Positions 18,864 to 27,816 of a stretch of 64,000 nt of DNA are shown here, one piece after another. This DNA comes from Opitutia bacterium. Lineage in GTDB: Bacteria; Verrucomicrobiota; Verrucomicrobiia; Opitutales; Opitutaceae. The translations under genes and the position numbers were made by a program. The DNA lies in contig CANFSZ010000003.1 in NCBI GenBank assembly GCA_947449835.1, forward strand, positions 1-64,000, given 5' to 3'. The notes beneath the pieces were generated by a model. The model was given only the letters and a program-made list of their open reading frames with translations. It had not been told where the DNA came from and ran no database searches. Within the stretch, counting starts at the first letter, position 1; every line of letters starts with the position of its first letter.

Positions 18864-20144
18864 TCAATCCGCCTGGATGGAACTCGAAACCATTTCTCGA
18901 CACAGCGTGATCACGCATTCGAGGTGACGCGTTTGCGGAAATAGGTCGAAGGGCTGGACGTCGGTGAGCACGTATCCGGCCGCGAGGAAGCCTTTGAGGT
19001 CGCGCATCTGGGTCGCGGGATCGCAACTCACGTAAACGACCGTGCGCGGGCCGAAGGCGAAAAGTTGGTTGAGAAACGATTCGTCGCAGCCTTTGCGCGG
19101 GGGATCGATGATGACAGCGGTGTCGGCGGGCGCGAAGATCGGATCGAGTCCGGCGAAAATCGTCGCGGCGTCGCCCGCTTGAAACGTGGCGTTGGTGATG
19201 CGATTAGCTTCGGCGTTTTGGCGGGCGAAACGAATCGAGGACTCACTGAGTTCGATGCCGGCGACGCGTTCAAAAGCGGGCGCAGCGCTGAGTGCGAAAA
19301 GTCCGCTGCCGCAATACGCGTCGACGAGAAACCGCGCGCCCCCAGCGGCGGCGCGCGCGCGCACGTAGGCGGTGAAGGCGGGCAAGATAAACGGGTTGTT
19401 TTGGAAAAAATCGCGCGCCAAGAAGCGGAGTTTTAAGTCACCGACGGTTTCAGTGATGATCGCTTCGTAGTCGGTGGTGACTTGGCCGCCGGCATCGCGG
19501 AGCAGGAGTGTGGCGGCGCGCACATATTCACCGGTCGCGGCGCGGGTGTGGATGGCGGCGCGCGCGACGGGGAGTTTTGCATTGATGGCGTCGGTCGCGA
19601 TGTCGCAGCGCGGGACGTCGATGATGTCGAAGCGCGTGCCTTGGCGCAGAAAACCGATGGGCGGCGGCGTGGCCGGGTCGCGCGGCGGATTAAAATGCGG
19701 GGTGATTTTCGAGCGGTAGCCGTAGGGTTTGGGCGAACCGATGACGGGGTTCACGGCGTGCGTGACGCCGGCCATGTGTTCGAGCAATTCGGCGACTTGG
19801 CGCTGTTTCCACAAGAGCTGCTCAGAGTAAGTGAAATGCTGATATTGGCAGCCGCCGCAGCGGGTGAAAAGCGGGCACACGGGCGCGATGCGATGCGGCG
19901 AAGGCGCGAGGACGGAAACGAGATCCGCCTCGGAGTAATTCTTGTGGTTGCGAAAAATGCGGGCGCGGACGCGTTCGCCGGGCAGACAGAAAGGCACCAT
20001 GATGACCCATTTGGCGGCGGGGTCTTCCGGATGTGGAACGCGCGCCAGGCCCACGCCGTGGTTGGTGAGCGTGGCAATCTCCAGCTCGAGCTCGGTGTGA
20101 TACGGGAACGGGAGGTCGTTGGATTTCTTTTTGGGTTTTACCAC
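18864..20144 (-). CDS. TrmA/RlmD-family 23S rRNA/tRNA (uracil-5-)-methyltransferase
   Basis: 'CPLFTRCGGCQYQHF' Fe-S cysteines, 'LVDAYCGSGLFALSAA', 'VYVSCDPATQMRDL' catalytic Cys. Track ORF extends to 20249 through the inverted repeat; GTG at 20144 is a plausible start. Confidence 0.88.
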   Translation of the reverse strand: MVKPKKKSNDLPFPYHTELELEIATLTNHGVGLARVPHPEDPAAKWVIMVPFCLPGERVRARIFRNHKNYSEADLVSVLAPSPHRIAPVCPLFTRCGGCQYQHFTYSEQLLWKQRQVAELLEHMAGVTHAVNPVIGSPKPYGYRSKITPHFNPPRDPATPPPIGFLRQGTRFDIIDVPRCDIATDAINAKLPVARAAIHTRAATGEYVRAATLLLRDAGGQVTTDYEAIITETVGDLKLRFLARDFFQNNPFILPAFTAYVRARAAAGGARFLVDAYCGSGLFALSAAPAFERVAGIELSESSIRFARQNAEANRITNATFQAGDAATIFAGLDPIFAPADTAVIIDPPRKGCDESFLNQLFAFGPRTVVYVSCDPATQMRDLKGFLAAGYVLTDVQPFDLFPQTRHLECVITLCREMVSSSIQAD

Positions 20145-20218
20145 AAGAAACACAAAATACACGAAAGCGAAGAAGACGAAGAGGATTCTTTTTTCGTGTG
20201 TTTCGCGGGTTTCATGGT
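20140..20218. repeat. Imperfect long inverted repeat, dispersed intergenic type (ACCACAAGAAACACAAAATACACGAAAG...TTTTTTCGTGTGTTTCGCGGGTTTCATGGT)
   Basis: Left arm aligns with the reverse complement of the right arm (ACCATGAAACCCGCGAAACACACGAAAAAA); fills the divergent region between two RNA methyltransferases. Confidence 0.75.
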
Positions 20219-20229
20219 GCGCTGGAGGC

Positions 20230-21042
20230 GTGGCTCCCGAAAAAATCACCAGTCTCCAGAATCCGCGCGTGAAACAACTCGTGAAATTGCGCGACCGCCG
20301 GCCGCGCGACGAAGCGGGTGTATTTCTCGTCGAAGGCTATCGGGAAATTCGCCGAGCGCTGGAAAAAGGCGTGAAGCTACAAGAAATTTATTTTTCTCCC
20401 GAATGGTTTTTGGGCGAGAACGAGCCGGCCTTGATTGCGCAAGCCGAAGCGGCCGGCGCGGTGGCGTTTGAGCTGACGAAAGATGCTTTTACCAAAGTGG
20501 CTTATCGGGAACGGCCCGATGGATTACTCGCGGTGGCGCCGCAATGGCGGCGGGCGTTGGCCGATCTGCCGGTGAAGGCAAATCCCTTTTACCTCGTGGT
20601 CGAAGCGATCGAGAAGCCGGGAAATCTCGGCACGATTTTGCGCAGCGCGGACGCCGCGGGCTGCGACGCGGTGATCGTGTGTGATCCCGTGACAGATATT
20701 TTTAATCCGAATGTTGTGCGTGCTTCGACCGGCGTTTTGTTTTCCGTGCCGCTAGTGGTGGAAGAAAGCACGCGCGTGCAGGCGTGGTTGCGGGAAAACG
20801 GCGTGCGTTCCGTAGCGACGACGCCCGCCGCGGAAAAAATTTACTCGGATGTCGATCTGCGCGGTCCGCTCGCGGTGGTGATGGGCAGCGAACAATACGG
20901 TTTAAGTAAATTCTGGCTGGAAAACTGCGATGTGCCCGTGCGCATTCCGATGGCGGGACAGGCGGATTCGTTGAATGTCGCGATGGCGACCATCATCACG
21001 CTGTTCGAGGCCGTGCGACAGCGGGACGGCGGGAAAACTTAA
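20230..21042 (+). CDS. TrmH/SpoU-family RNA 2'-O-methyltransferase
   Basis: GTG 20230; 'NLGTILRSADAAGCDAVIV', 'VMGSEQYGLS', 'IPMAGQADSLNVAMA' are motifs 1-3 of SPOUT methyltransferases. Confidence 0.88.
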   Translation: MAPEKITSLQNPRVKQLVKLRDRRPRDEAGVFLVEGYREIRRALEKGVKLQEIYFSPEWFLGENEPALIAQAEAAGAVAFELTKDAFTKVAYRERPDGLLAVAPQWRRALADLPVKANPFYLVVEAIEKPGNLGTILRSADAAGCDAVIVCDPVTDIFNPNVVRASTGVLFSVPLVVEESTRVQAWLRENGVRSVATTPAAEKIYSDVDLRGPLAVVMGSEQYGLSKFWLENCDVPVRIPMAGQADSLNVAMATIITLFEAVRQRDGGKT

Positions 21043-21566
21043 ATCGAGGTCGGCGGCGCGAGCCGATTCACCAGCACGCGGTACGGCGGGAGCAACGCGA
21101 GCGCCATGAAAAGTTTCACGCCAAGATCGCCTACAGCGAGTGGAAGCCAAGCAATCGCCGAACCCGCAAAAGCGACACCGAAGAAAATCGATGTGTCGAC
21201 GACGGACGCCGCAGCAGAACCAAAGAGCGGCGCCTTCCACCAACTCGCGCGACGCAGCCGGTTGAAGACGGCGACGTCGAGGAGTTGCGATATAATAAAA
21301 GCCGCGCCGGAAGCGAACGCGATGCGGGCGGGCGCAAACAGCGCAGAAAGAATCAGCCCAACCGAAAAACCCACCCAAGCGACGCGACGCGCGAGCGCAG
21401 GACCGGAAGTGCGGTTGCAAACATCGGTGACAAAATACGCCACCGGGTACGAGAACGCGCCCCACGTGAGCCACGAATTAATCGGAAACTGCACGAGCAG
21501 ATTGGATACGAGTACGATCGCGGACATCGCGAGCGCGGGCGGTAGAATTTGGCGGACGGTCATCAT
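21039..21566 (-). CDS. VUT/YhhQ family queuosine precursor transporter
   Basis: Hydrophobic; 'WGAFSYPVAYFVTDVCNR', 'ASGAAFIISQLLDVAVFNRL', 'APLFGSAAASVVDTSIFFGVAF'. ATG overlaps upstream oleD stop (ATGA). Confidence 0.85.
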   Translation of the reverse strand: MMTVRQILPPALAMSAIVLVSNLLVQFPINSWLTWGAFSYPVAYFVTDVCNRTSGPALARRVAWVGFSVGLILSALFAPARIAFASGAAFIISQLLDVAVFNRLRRASWWKAPLFGSAAASVVDTSIFFGVAFAGSAIAWLPLAVGDLGVKLFMALALLPPYRVLVNRLAPPTSI

Positions 21567-22702
21567 CGAGAGATGGAGGAGAAAGTTGATTTTTCGGCGC
21601 GAAGCGAGGCCACGAGTTCGGCGGTGCCCGCCGCCATGCTGATGCGCGGCGTGTAACCCAGATCGCGACGCGCGGCGGTGAGGTCGAACCAATGATCTTT
21701 GGCAAGTTCCGCGGCGATGAAACGCGTCATGGGCGGTTCGCCGCGGAGCGGAAAAAACCGCCAAGCGGTTTCGCAGAACGCACCCAGTGTACTCGCTGTG
21801 CGCAGAGAAATTTTTCGGGTGACCGGCGGTTCACCGAGGGCAACGAGCAGCTCATTAATCCAAGTCCAAAGATAAACCGGTTCGCCGTTCGTGATAAAAA
21901 AAGCTCGTCCGCCGACAGATGGCCGCGACATCGCTGGGTGCTGGACTGGTTCTGCGCGCGTAGTTTGGCCACCGCGAGTGTCACCTATTGGGTGACACTG
22001 GGTGAGGTTGTATTCGGCGATGAGGTGGGCGTCGACAGCGTTTTCGACGTGGACCATGTCGACTTGGTTTTGTCCGTCGCCGACGATGCGGAGCCGGCCG
22101 GCGCGCGCGCGGGCGAGCACTCGGGGCACCAAATGGGGATCACCGACGCCCCAAATGAGATGCGGTCGTAGAGCGACCGTGCGAAGCGATGAGCTATGGG
22201 CGGCGAGAACCTCGCGTTCGGCGAGGGCTTTGGTGAGGGGGTAAGGGCTCGGGCACGCGGTGGTGAGCGGGAGCGATTCGTCGGCGCCGACAAGCGCGCG
22301 GCCGTTGTAAACGACGCTCGGGGTGCTCGTGTGGATAAAGTGTCGGACGCCGTGCTCACTCGCTCCTGCGAGCAGAGCGCGCGTGCCGAGGACATTGGTG
22401 CGGAAAAAATCGTCGTGGCGACCCCAGACGCCGACTTTGGCCGCGGTGTGGAAAATGGTGGTGATGCCGGCGCAGGCTGCTTGGACGGTGGGAGCGTCGT
22501 CGAGCGTAGCGCGGATAAAACGAACCCCGCGTTTTTCTAAGTCCGGCGCGGGGGTGCGGCCGAGAATGGTCACGGAGCGTCCGGCCGCGAGCAGGCGTTC
22601 AACGAGTCGGCGACCCAGAAAACCCGTGCCGCCCGTGACGAGGACGCGGGAAGGCGCCGGCGAACGAGACACAACCGGCGCGTTGAATGGAGAAGCAGGC
22701 AT
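21563..22702 (-). CDS. oleD: NAD-dependent 3-beta-hydroxysteroid dehydrogenase-type reductase, OleD-like
   Basis: 'VLVTGGTGFLGRRLVERLLAAGRSVTILGR', 'YPLTKALAEREVL', 'VDMVHVENAVDAHLIAE'; directly downstream of an OleC-like ligase. Confidence 0.75.
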   Translation of the reverse strand: MPASPFNAPVVSRSPAPSRVLVTGGTGFLGRRLVERLLAAGRSVTILGRTPAPDLEKRGVRFIRATLDDAPTVQAACAGITTIFHTAAKVGVWGRHDDFFRTNVLGTRALLAGASEHGVRHFIHTSTPSVVYNGRALVGADESLPLTTACPSPYPLTKALAEREVLAAHSSSLRTVALRPHLIWGVGDPHLVPRVLARARAGRLRIVGDGQNQVDMVHVENAVDAHLIAEYNLTQCHPIGDTRGGQTTRAEPVQHPAMSRPSVGGRAFFITNGEPVYLWTWINELLVALGEPPVTRKISLRTASTLGAFCETAWRFFPLRGEPPMTRFIAAELAKDHWFDLTAARRDLGYTPRISMAAGTAELVASLRAEKSTFSSISR

Positions 22703-22713
22703 GAGGGGTGCGT

Positions 22714-24363
22714 TCACAGCGAAGTAGCGCACTCGTAACCTTGGGCGGTAGCGGCCCAAGCGGTGAGCGTGAGGCGATGAATTTTGGCGTTGTGCCGAAC
22801 GTCGACGGGGAACGCGGGGTGAAAATAAAAACGCTGGATCGCCGCAGTGTAAGGTTGCGCGAGAGCGAGGGCGCGCAGCTCACGCGCAAGGACGCGGGCG
22901 TCGGCGGAATTGCGCACGTGGGTTTCGATCACGATAGCGGGTAACTGTTCAGGTGCGCGGCCGAGGCCAATAAGCGCGCAGCGTGTAGCGCGCGGGTGCG
23001 TGCGAAAAACCTGCTCGCAAGGTTCAGTGTATAAAATGCCTTGAGCGGTGATGACGCGTTCGGCTTTGCGACCGCAAAACCAAAGCCGGCCTGCGGCATC
23101 CAGCGTGCCGCAATCGCCGAGACGATGATAAGTGCCTTCGGCCGAAGAAATTTTGGCGAGCGCCGTAGCAGCCGGGAGCGCATCATACGCGCGCGTGACA
23201 ACCGGACCGGTGGCAATGATTTCGCCGATCTCGCCGGCGGGAAGTTCGTGAGCGTCGGCCAAGGTGGCGAGAGGCGCGTCTGTGGGGGCGATGATTTTAA
23301 CGGTGATCTCCTGCACGGGGCGACCCACGCACGCTCCGAGGCCACGGGCGGCGGCGATTTCATCGGCGGAAACACTGGCGAGAGGCAAAGATTCGGTCGC
23401 GCCGTATGGACTGTGAAGTTGGCCGTGCGTTAAAAAAACGCGCGATGAGTTCCAGAGCGACGCGGGGACCGGAGCGCCGGCGCATAAAACGCGACGAAGC
23501 GTCGGCAGGGTGATTTTTTGCGCGATACAGTGGTCGCCGATTTTTTTCCAGAGCGTGGGCGAGCCGAAGGACGTGGTGATATTTTCCTGGCGGATGGCTT
23601 GGACGATCGCGGCGGGATCGAGGGCGGCGGGGCGCTTGGGGTCGATCTCGGGAACGATGGTGGTCAGGCCCAGCGCGGGGTTGAACAACGCGAAGATAGG
23701 CAACAACGGCAGATCAATCTCACCGGGACGAATGTCGTAGGTGGCGCGGATGAGGCGGACTTGGGCGTCGAAGTGGCCGTGTTCGTAGACGACGCCTTTG
23801 GGGGCTCCCGTGGAACCCGAAGTAAAAAGAATAGCCGCAAGATCAGTGACGCGACTGTGAACGAGCGGAGCAGACGCGGCAGAAAATCGCGCACCGGGAA
23901 ACGTGAGACGCGCCGTAAGGGAACCGCTCGCGGGCACGCGGATTTTCACCGTGGCAAACGCTCGCCGGCAGACGTGGCTAAGGAAGCGCGCGAGCGGCAG
24001 ACCGACAAGCGCGCGGGGACGGGAGCGCTCGACGCAGGTGAGGAAATTTTTTAGCCCCATGCCGGGATCAATGACGACCGGAACGGCACCGATTGAAAAA
24101 AGCGCGAAGGCCGCGGCAATGAGAGGCAGGCCTTGGCGGACCATGACCAAGGTGCGGTCACCGGGCTGGATGCCAGCGTCGGTGAGTTTTTTTTGCCACG
24201 CGGCGACCTCGGCGGCGAGTTCGGCGAACGTGAGGGTAAGATAATCAATGCCGCCCGTGGGCGTGCGGCCGCGGGGGATTTTGAGGGCGGCGGTCGTGGG
24301 CGCGGACGTAGCCATGAGCCCGAGGTGGCGGGCGATGTTGGCGTTGGCGGCGGAGGCGATCAC
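22714..24363 (-). CDS. oleC: AMP-binding ligase/beta-lactone synthetase, OleC-like
   Basis: 'NANIARHLGLMATSAP', 'VPVVIDPGMGLKNFLTCVERSRPRALVG' (OleC-like), 'LFTSGSTGAPKGVVYEHGHF'. GTG 24363 is a plausible start. Confidence 0.75.
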   Translation of the reverse strand: MIASAANANIARHLGLMATSAPTTAALKIPRGRTPTGGIDYLTLTFAELAAEVAAWQKKLTDAGIQPGDRTLVMVRQGLPLIAAAFALFSIGAVPVVIDPGMGLKNFLTCVERSRPRALVGLPLARFLSHVCRRAFATVKIRVPASGSLTARLTFPGARFSAASAPLVHSRVTDLAAILFTSGSTGAPKGVVYEHGHFDAQVRLIRATYDIRPGEIDLPLLPIFALFNPALGLTTIVPEIDPKRPAALDPAAIVQAIRQENITTSFGSPTLWKKIGDHCIAQKITLPTLRRVLCAGAPVPASLWNSSRVFLTHGQLHSPYGATESLPLASVSADEIAAARGLGACVGRPVQEITVKIIAPTDAPLATLADAHELPAGEIGEIIATGPVVTRAYDALPAATALAKISSAEGTYHRLGDCGTLDAAGRLWFCGRKAERVITAQGILYTEPCEQVFRTHPRATRCALIGLGRAPEQLPAIVIETHVRNSADARVLARELRALALAQPYTAAIQRFYFHPAFPVDVRHNAKIHRLTLTAWAATAQGYECATSL

Positions 24364-24400
24364 AGGGGCGCAGGTTTGCCGATGGCGCGAGTGGAGCAAA

Positions 24401-24426
24401 GAAAAACCCCGCAGATGCGCGGGGTT
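24401..24426 (-). terminator. Rho-independent terminator (8-bp stem AACCCCGC/GCGGGGTT, T-run on minus strand)
   Basis: Read directly: gaaaaaccccgcagatgcgcggggtt, downstream of the small lipoprotein gene. Confidence 0.7.
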
Positions 24427-24473
24427 GAGAAGATCAAGCGCCGTTGGACGACGCGAACATTCGCCCAGAAAGC

Positions 24474-24731
24474 TCAGTAATCGTGGAGCGTGATGAGGCC
24501 CCAGAGAATCGTGGTTTTGGTGCCGGAGGGGTTGCCGAGGCCGACGATTTTGGTGGTGTCGGCCGCGAACGTTTGCGGGGCGGGGGGTTGAAAAGAGTTG
24601 GTGGCCACGGTGACAGCGCCACCAAGCACGGTGGTTTCTTTGCCGCCGCTGGGCGTGGTGCGGGTAGCACAACCCGCGAGGAAGGACAACGTGGCGGCCA
24701 GAATGAGCGCGAGGGGGAGTTTAGTTTTCAT
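24474..24731 (-). CDS. Small lipoprotein (85 aa)
   Basis: 'MKTKLPLALILAATLSFLAGCATRTTPSGG' lipobox LAGC. Confidence 0.7.
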   Translation of the reverse strand: MKTKLPLALILAATLSFLAGCATRTTPSGGKETTVLGGAVTVATNSFQPPAPQTFAADTTKIVGLGNPSGTKTTILWGLITLHDY

Positions 24732-24750
24732 CAACGAGGCTGGGGTAAGA

Positions 24751-25965
24751 TCAGTTAGGTTGGAGAGATGGGATAGAACGAAGAAGGGTGGCCTGCCAAG
24801 GGAGAAGCACGTCGTCGAGCGCGGCGGGGGCGTGGGCGAGTTGAGCGAGTTGGGCGCGATTGGCGATGAGCGTGGCTTCGATGGCGAGGGTGGCGGCGAT
24901 GCGATCACGGTCTTCTTTGATGCGCTCGAGACGAGCGAGCTCGGTCTGGGTGAGCGAGCGGCGATTGGTGTCGCGACCGGGACGACGCGGGAGGGTTTCC
25001 GGGTCGCGTTCAAAACCAGCACGAAGGGCGGCGCTGAGCGAGCCGATGAGACGGTCATGGCGTTTACCGAGATTAACCTGTGCGAGGATGGCTTCCTCGG
25101 TCTGGCCGTCCTCGGCGGCGTAGGCGATGTCGAGGAGGAGGTCGTTGTTGCAGACTTTGAAAGGAGGTGTGTCGATGCGCTCGGCGCTGGTCTCGCGCCA
25201 GTGCCAGACGGCGTGGAGAACGGGCAAGCCACGGGCGCGGAGGCGTTCGCTGCGGCCGATGCGCCAGTCGTGTTCGGTGGCGGGAGCGAAACCCGAAGTG
25301 CCGGCTTCGATCTGCGCCGTGCATTGTTGGTCGAGCCAATCTAGGCGATCGAGGGCGGCGAGTTCGCGGGTGAGGAGATCGCGCAATGCGGGCAGGTACC
25401 AGACGTCGAGGCAGGCGTAATCGAGGAGTTTAGGCGTGATGGGGCGGCGGGACCAGTTGGCTTTTTGGCCGTCTTTGTCGAGTTGAACGTCGAAATGTTC
25501 TTCGAGGAGCGCCGCGAGACCGATGCGTTGGCGCCCGAGCAGTTGGGCGGCGAGCATGGTGTCAAAAATACTTTTAGCGCGGAAGCCGCAGCGATCGTGC
25601 AAGAGCCGCAGATCGAAATCGCTTCCGTGCATTATGAGATGAAGTTCCGCGAGACGTTTCCAAAGCGGCTCAAGGTCGAGACCGGGCGCAAGGGCATCGA
25701 CCAAGAAAACCTCTCCGTCGACGAGAAACTGCAGCAAGCAAACACGGACCTTGTAATGATACATGTTGTCCGCCTCGGTATCGAGGGAGACTTCGTCGAC
25801 GCGGTCGAGCGCCGCCAGCAACGCGGTGAGCGCGCCGGGTTGCTCGATGAGCGTGAAGCTCGCAGGTCGCGCAGAAGGCGGCGCCACGCGCGACGGGGAG
25901 CGCGGAGCAGTGGAATCGACGCCGAGAAGACGGCGCACGGTGGACGGCAGAAAACGGGAGATCAT
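24751..25965 (-). CDS. rnd: Ribonuclease D (3'-5' exonuclease with HRDC-like C-terminus)
   Basis: 'EVSLDTEADNMYHYKVRVCLLQF', 'LIMHGSDFDLRLLHDRCGF', 'LDYACLDVWYLPALRDLL' DEDDy motifs. Confidence 0.85.
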   Translation of the reverse strand: MISRFLPSTVRRLLGVDSTAPRSPSRVAPPSARPASFTLIEQPGALTALLAALDRVDEVSLDTEADNMYHYKVRVCLLQFLVDGEVFLVDALAPGLDLEPLWKRLAELHLIMHGSDFDLRLLHDRCGFRAKSIFDTMLAAQLLGRQRIGLAALLEEHFDVQLDKDGQKANWSRRPITPKLLDYACLDVWYLPALRDLLTRELAALDRLDWLDQQCTAQIEAGTSGFAPATEHDWRIGRSERLRARGLPVLHAVWHWRETSAERIDTPPFKVCNNDLLLDIAYAAEDGQTEEAILAQVNLGKRHDRLIGSLSAALRAGFERDPETLPRRPGRDTNRRSLTQTELARLERIKEDRDRIAATLAIEATLIANRAQLAQLAHAPAALDDVLLPWQATLLRSIPSLQPN

Positions 25966-26032
25966 CTCAACGAAAAGTCCAACCTAGCCCCGGGCACGAC
26001 GGAGGGCGAGTGCGGAAACAGCGGGGTTAAAA

Positions 26033-26965
26033 TTAAGGCCCAGAGCCGGGCATGACGTGCCCCGTTGAGCCAGACCAAGCCGCTAGAAACGCTTCGATCA
26101 GCATTGGTAAATCCGAACTATAACCACCCTCCAGCACCCCCGCGGCTGGGATCGCGTGACTTTGAAAAATCTCCCGGAGCCACGTGCCGAGTTGGGCAAA
26201 ATCTTCCCGCTCCAACGTCATGGCCGTAATAGGGTCACCGACGTAAGCATCGAACCCGGCCGAAACCAGTAAAAGCTCGGGTTTGTAATCTAGGATTGCA
26301 TCAAGCGAGGCGCGCAGGGCGGCTAAGTGTTGCGAGCGTGGGCTGCGCGGCGGGATCGGCCAATTGCGAAGCGCAGGACCTACATCGACCAAACCGGTGC
26401 CGGGGTAACACGGCGATTGATGCACCGAGGCAAAAAAATACGCATCAGGATCAGCGCCGAGTTCCGCGCGCAAAATTTCCTCCGTGCCATTTCCGTGGTG
26501 GGCATCGAAATCCCAAACGGCAACGCGCCGGACGTCGAGCTGATGACGAGCGTGAAGCGCGGCGATCGCGATGCTGTTGAGATAACAAAACCCCATCGCC
26601 GTATCCGCCGTAGCGTGATGTCCGGGTGGACGCATGAGCGCAAACGCCGGAGAGCGCTGGGTCAACGCATGCTCAGCAGCCGCGAGCGCAGCGGACGTGG
26701 CGCGCCGCGCATGGGTCGCAATATCCGGAAAGAAAGGCGTGTCGGCGGCGAAGTCGCGCGGTTGATTAAGTCGGCGCAGGTGCGCGGCCGTGTGCGCCAG
26801 CCGCAATGCAGCCTCGTCCACCGTAGCAGCGGAAGGCGGTAGACAAAAATCCCAAGCAGGATGCGCGGCCCTAAGGTGGGCCGCGGAGCGTGTAAGCCGC
26901 GCCGGTTGCTCGGGTCGCATCGTAGAACCGTAATCAGCGCACTGCGGATCGTGAAAAATGACCAT
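26033..26965 (-). CDS. Histone deacetylase family protein (class II/AcuC-like)
   Basis: 'ALMRPPGHHATADTAMGFCYLNSIAIAA', 'VWDFDAHHGNGTEEI', 'LVSAGFDAYVGDPI', 'LEGGYSSDLP'. Confidence 0.93.
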   Translation of the reverse strand: MVIFHDPQCADYGSTMRPEQPARLTRSAAHLRAAHPAWDFCLPPSAATVDEAALRLAHTAAHLRRLNQPRDFAADTPFFPDIATHARRATSAALAAAEHALTQRSPAFALMRPPGHHATADTAMGFCYLNSIAIAALHARHQLDVRRVAVWDFDAHHGNGTEEILRAELGADPDAYFFASVHQSPCYPGTGLVDVGPALRNWPIPPRSPRSQHLAALRASLDAILDYKPELLLVSAGFDAYVGDPITAMTLEREDFAQLGTWLREIFQSHAIPAAGVLEGGYSSDLPMLIEAFLAAWSGSTGHVMPGSGP

Positions 26966-27102
26966 GGAGGACTAAAATAAAAACCGTGGAGCTTTACCCA
27001 AGAAAACACGCTGGGCTGAAGCTACCATTTTTCCAAGCCCCGCACATCTGCGCGTGAATGTTTCTTTGGTGTAATGGCGAAAATTATGGTCATCATACTG
27101 CG

Positions 27103-27792
27103 ATGAATGTCGTCGTGCTTTGTTCTGGGGGAATGGATTCGGTCGTCGCGCTGCATTGGGCGCGTCGGGAACACACCGTCGTCGCCGTCGCGAGTTTTGA
27201 TTATGGCGCTAAGCACAATCATCAAGAAATCCCCTTTGCCGCCGAACACGCACTGAGTTTGGGCGTGCGCCATGAAGTGATCCGCCTCGATTTCGTGGAC
27301 CGGTTGTTCGCCTCCCATTTATTAAAAAGCGGCGGCACTATTCCAGAAGGCCACTACGAGTCCGAAAACATGAAGCAGACGGTGGTGCCGTTTCGCAACG
27401 CGATCATGCTATCGATCGCTTGTGGTTTTGCGGAGAGTGTCGGCGCGGAAGGATTGGTCATTGCCGCGCATGGTGGGGACCACGCGATTTATCCGGATTG
27501 TCGTGAAGACTTCATGCACGCGATGAGTGAAGCGATGCGACTCGGGACCTATGCGGGCGTGAAGCTTTTGCGACCCTTCATCGCCATGTCGAAAAACGAC
27601 ATCGCCGCGACCGGGGCAAAATTAAACGTGAATTTTGCCCGCACGTGGTCGTGCTATAAAGGCGAGGCGATCCATTGCGGCAAATGCGGCACGTGCGTCG
27701 AGCGGCGCGAAGCCTTCGCGTTGGCCGGCGTAAATGATCCCACGGAATATAAAGCTCGTGATGCGTTGCCGCAAAAACCCGCGGCGAGCTAA
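27103..27792 (+). CDS. queC: 7-cyano-7-deazaguanine synthase QueC
   Basis: 'VVLCSGGMDSVVALHWA' PP-loop, 'VPFRNAIMLSIACGFAE', 'TWSCYKGEAIHCGKCGTCVERREAF' zinc site. Confidence 0.95.
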   Translation: MNVVVLCSGGMDSVVALHWARREHTVVAVASFDYGAKHNHQEIPFAAEHALSLGVRHEVIRLDFVDRLFASHLLKSGGTIPEGHYESENMKQTVVPFRNAIMLSIACGFAESVGAEGLVIAAHGGDHAIYPDCREDFMHAMSEAMRLGTYAGVKLLRPFIAMSKNDIAATGAKLNVNFARTWSCYKGEAIHCGKCGTCVERREAFALAGVNDPTEYKARDALPQKPAAS

Positions 27793-27816
27793 GGCGAAAA
27801 TTATATTCTCACCGTT

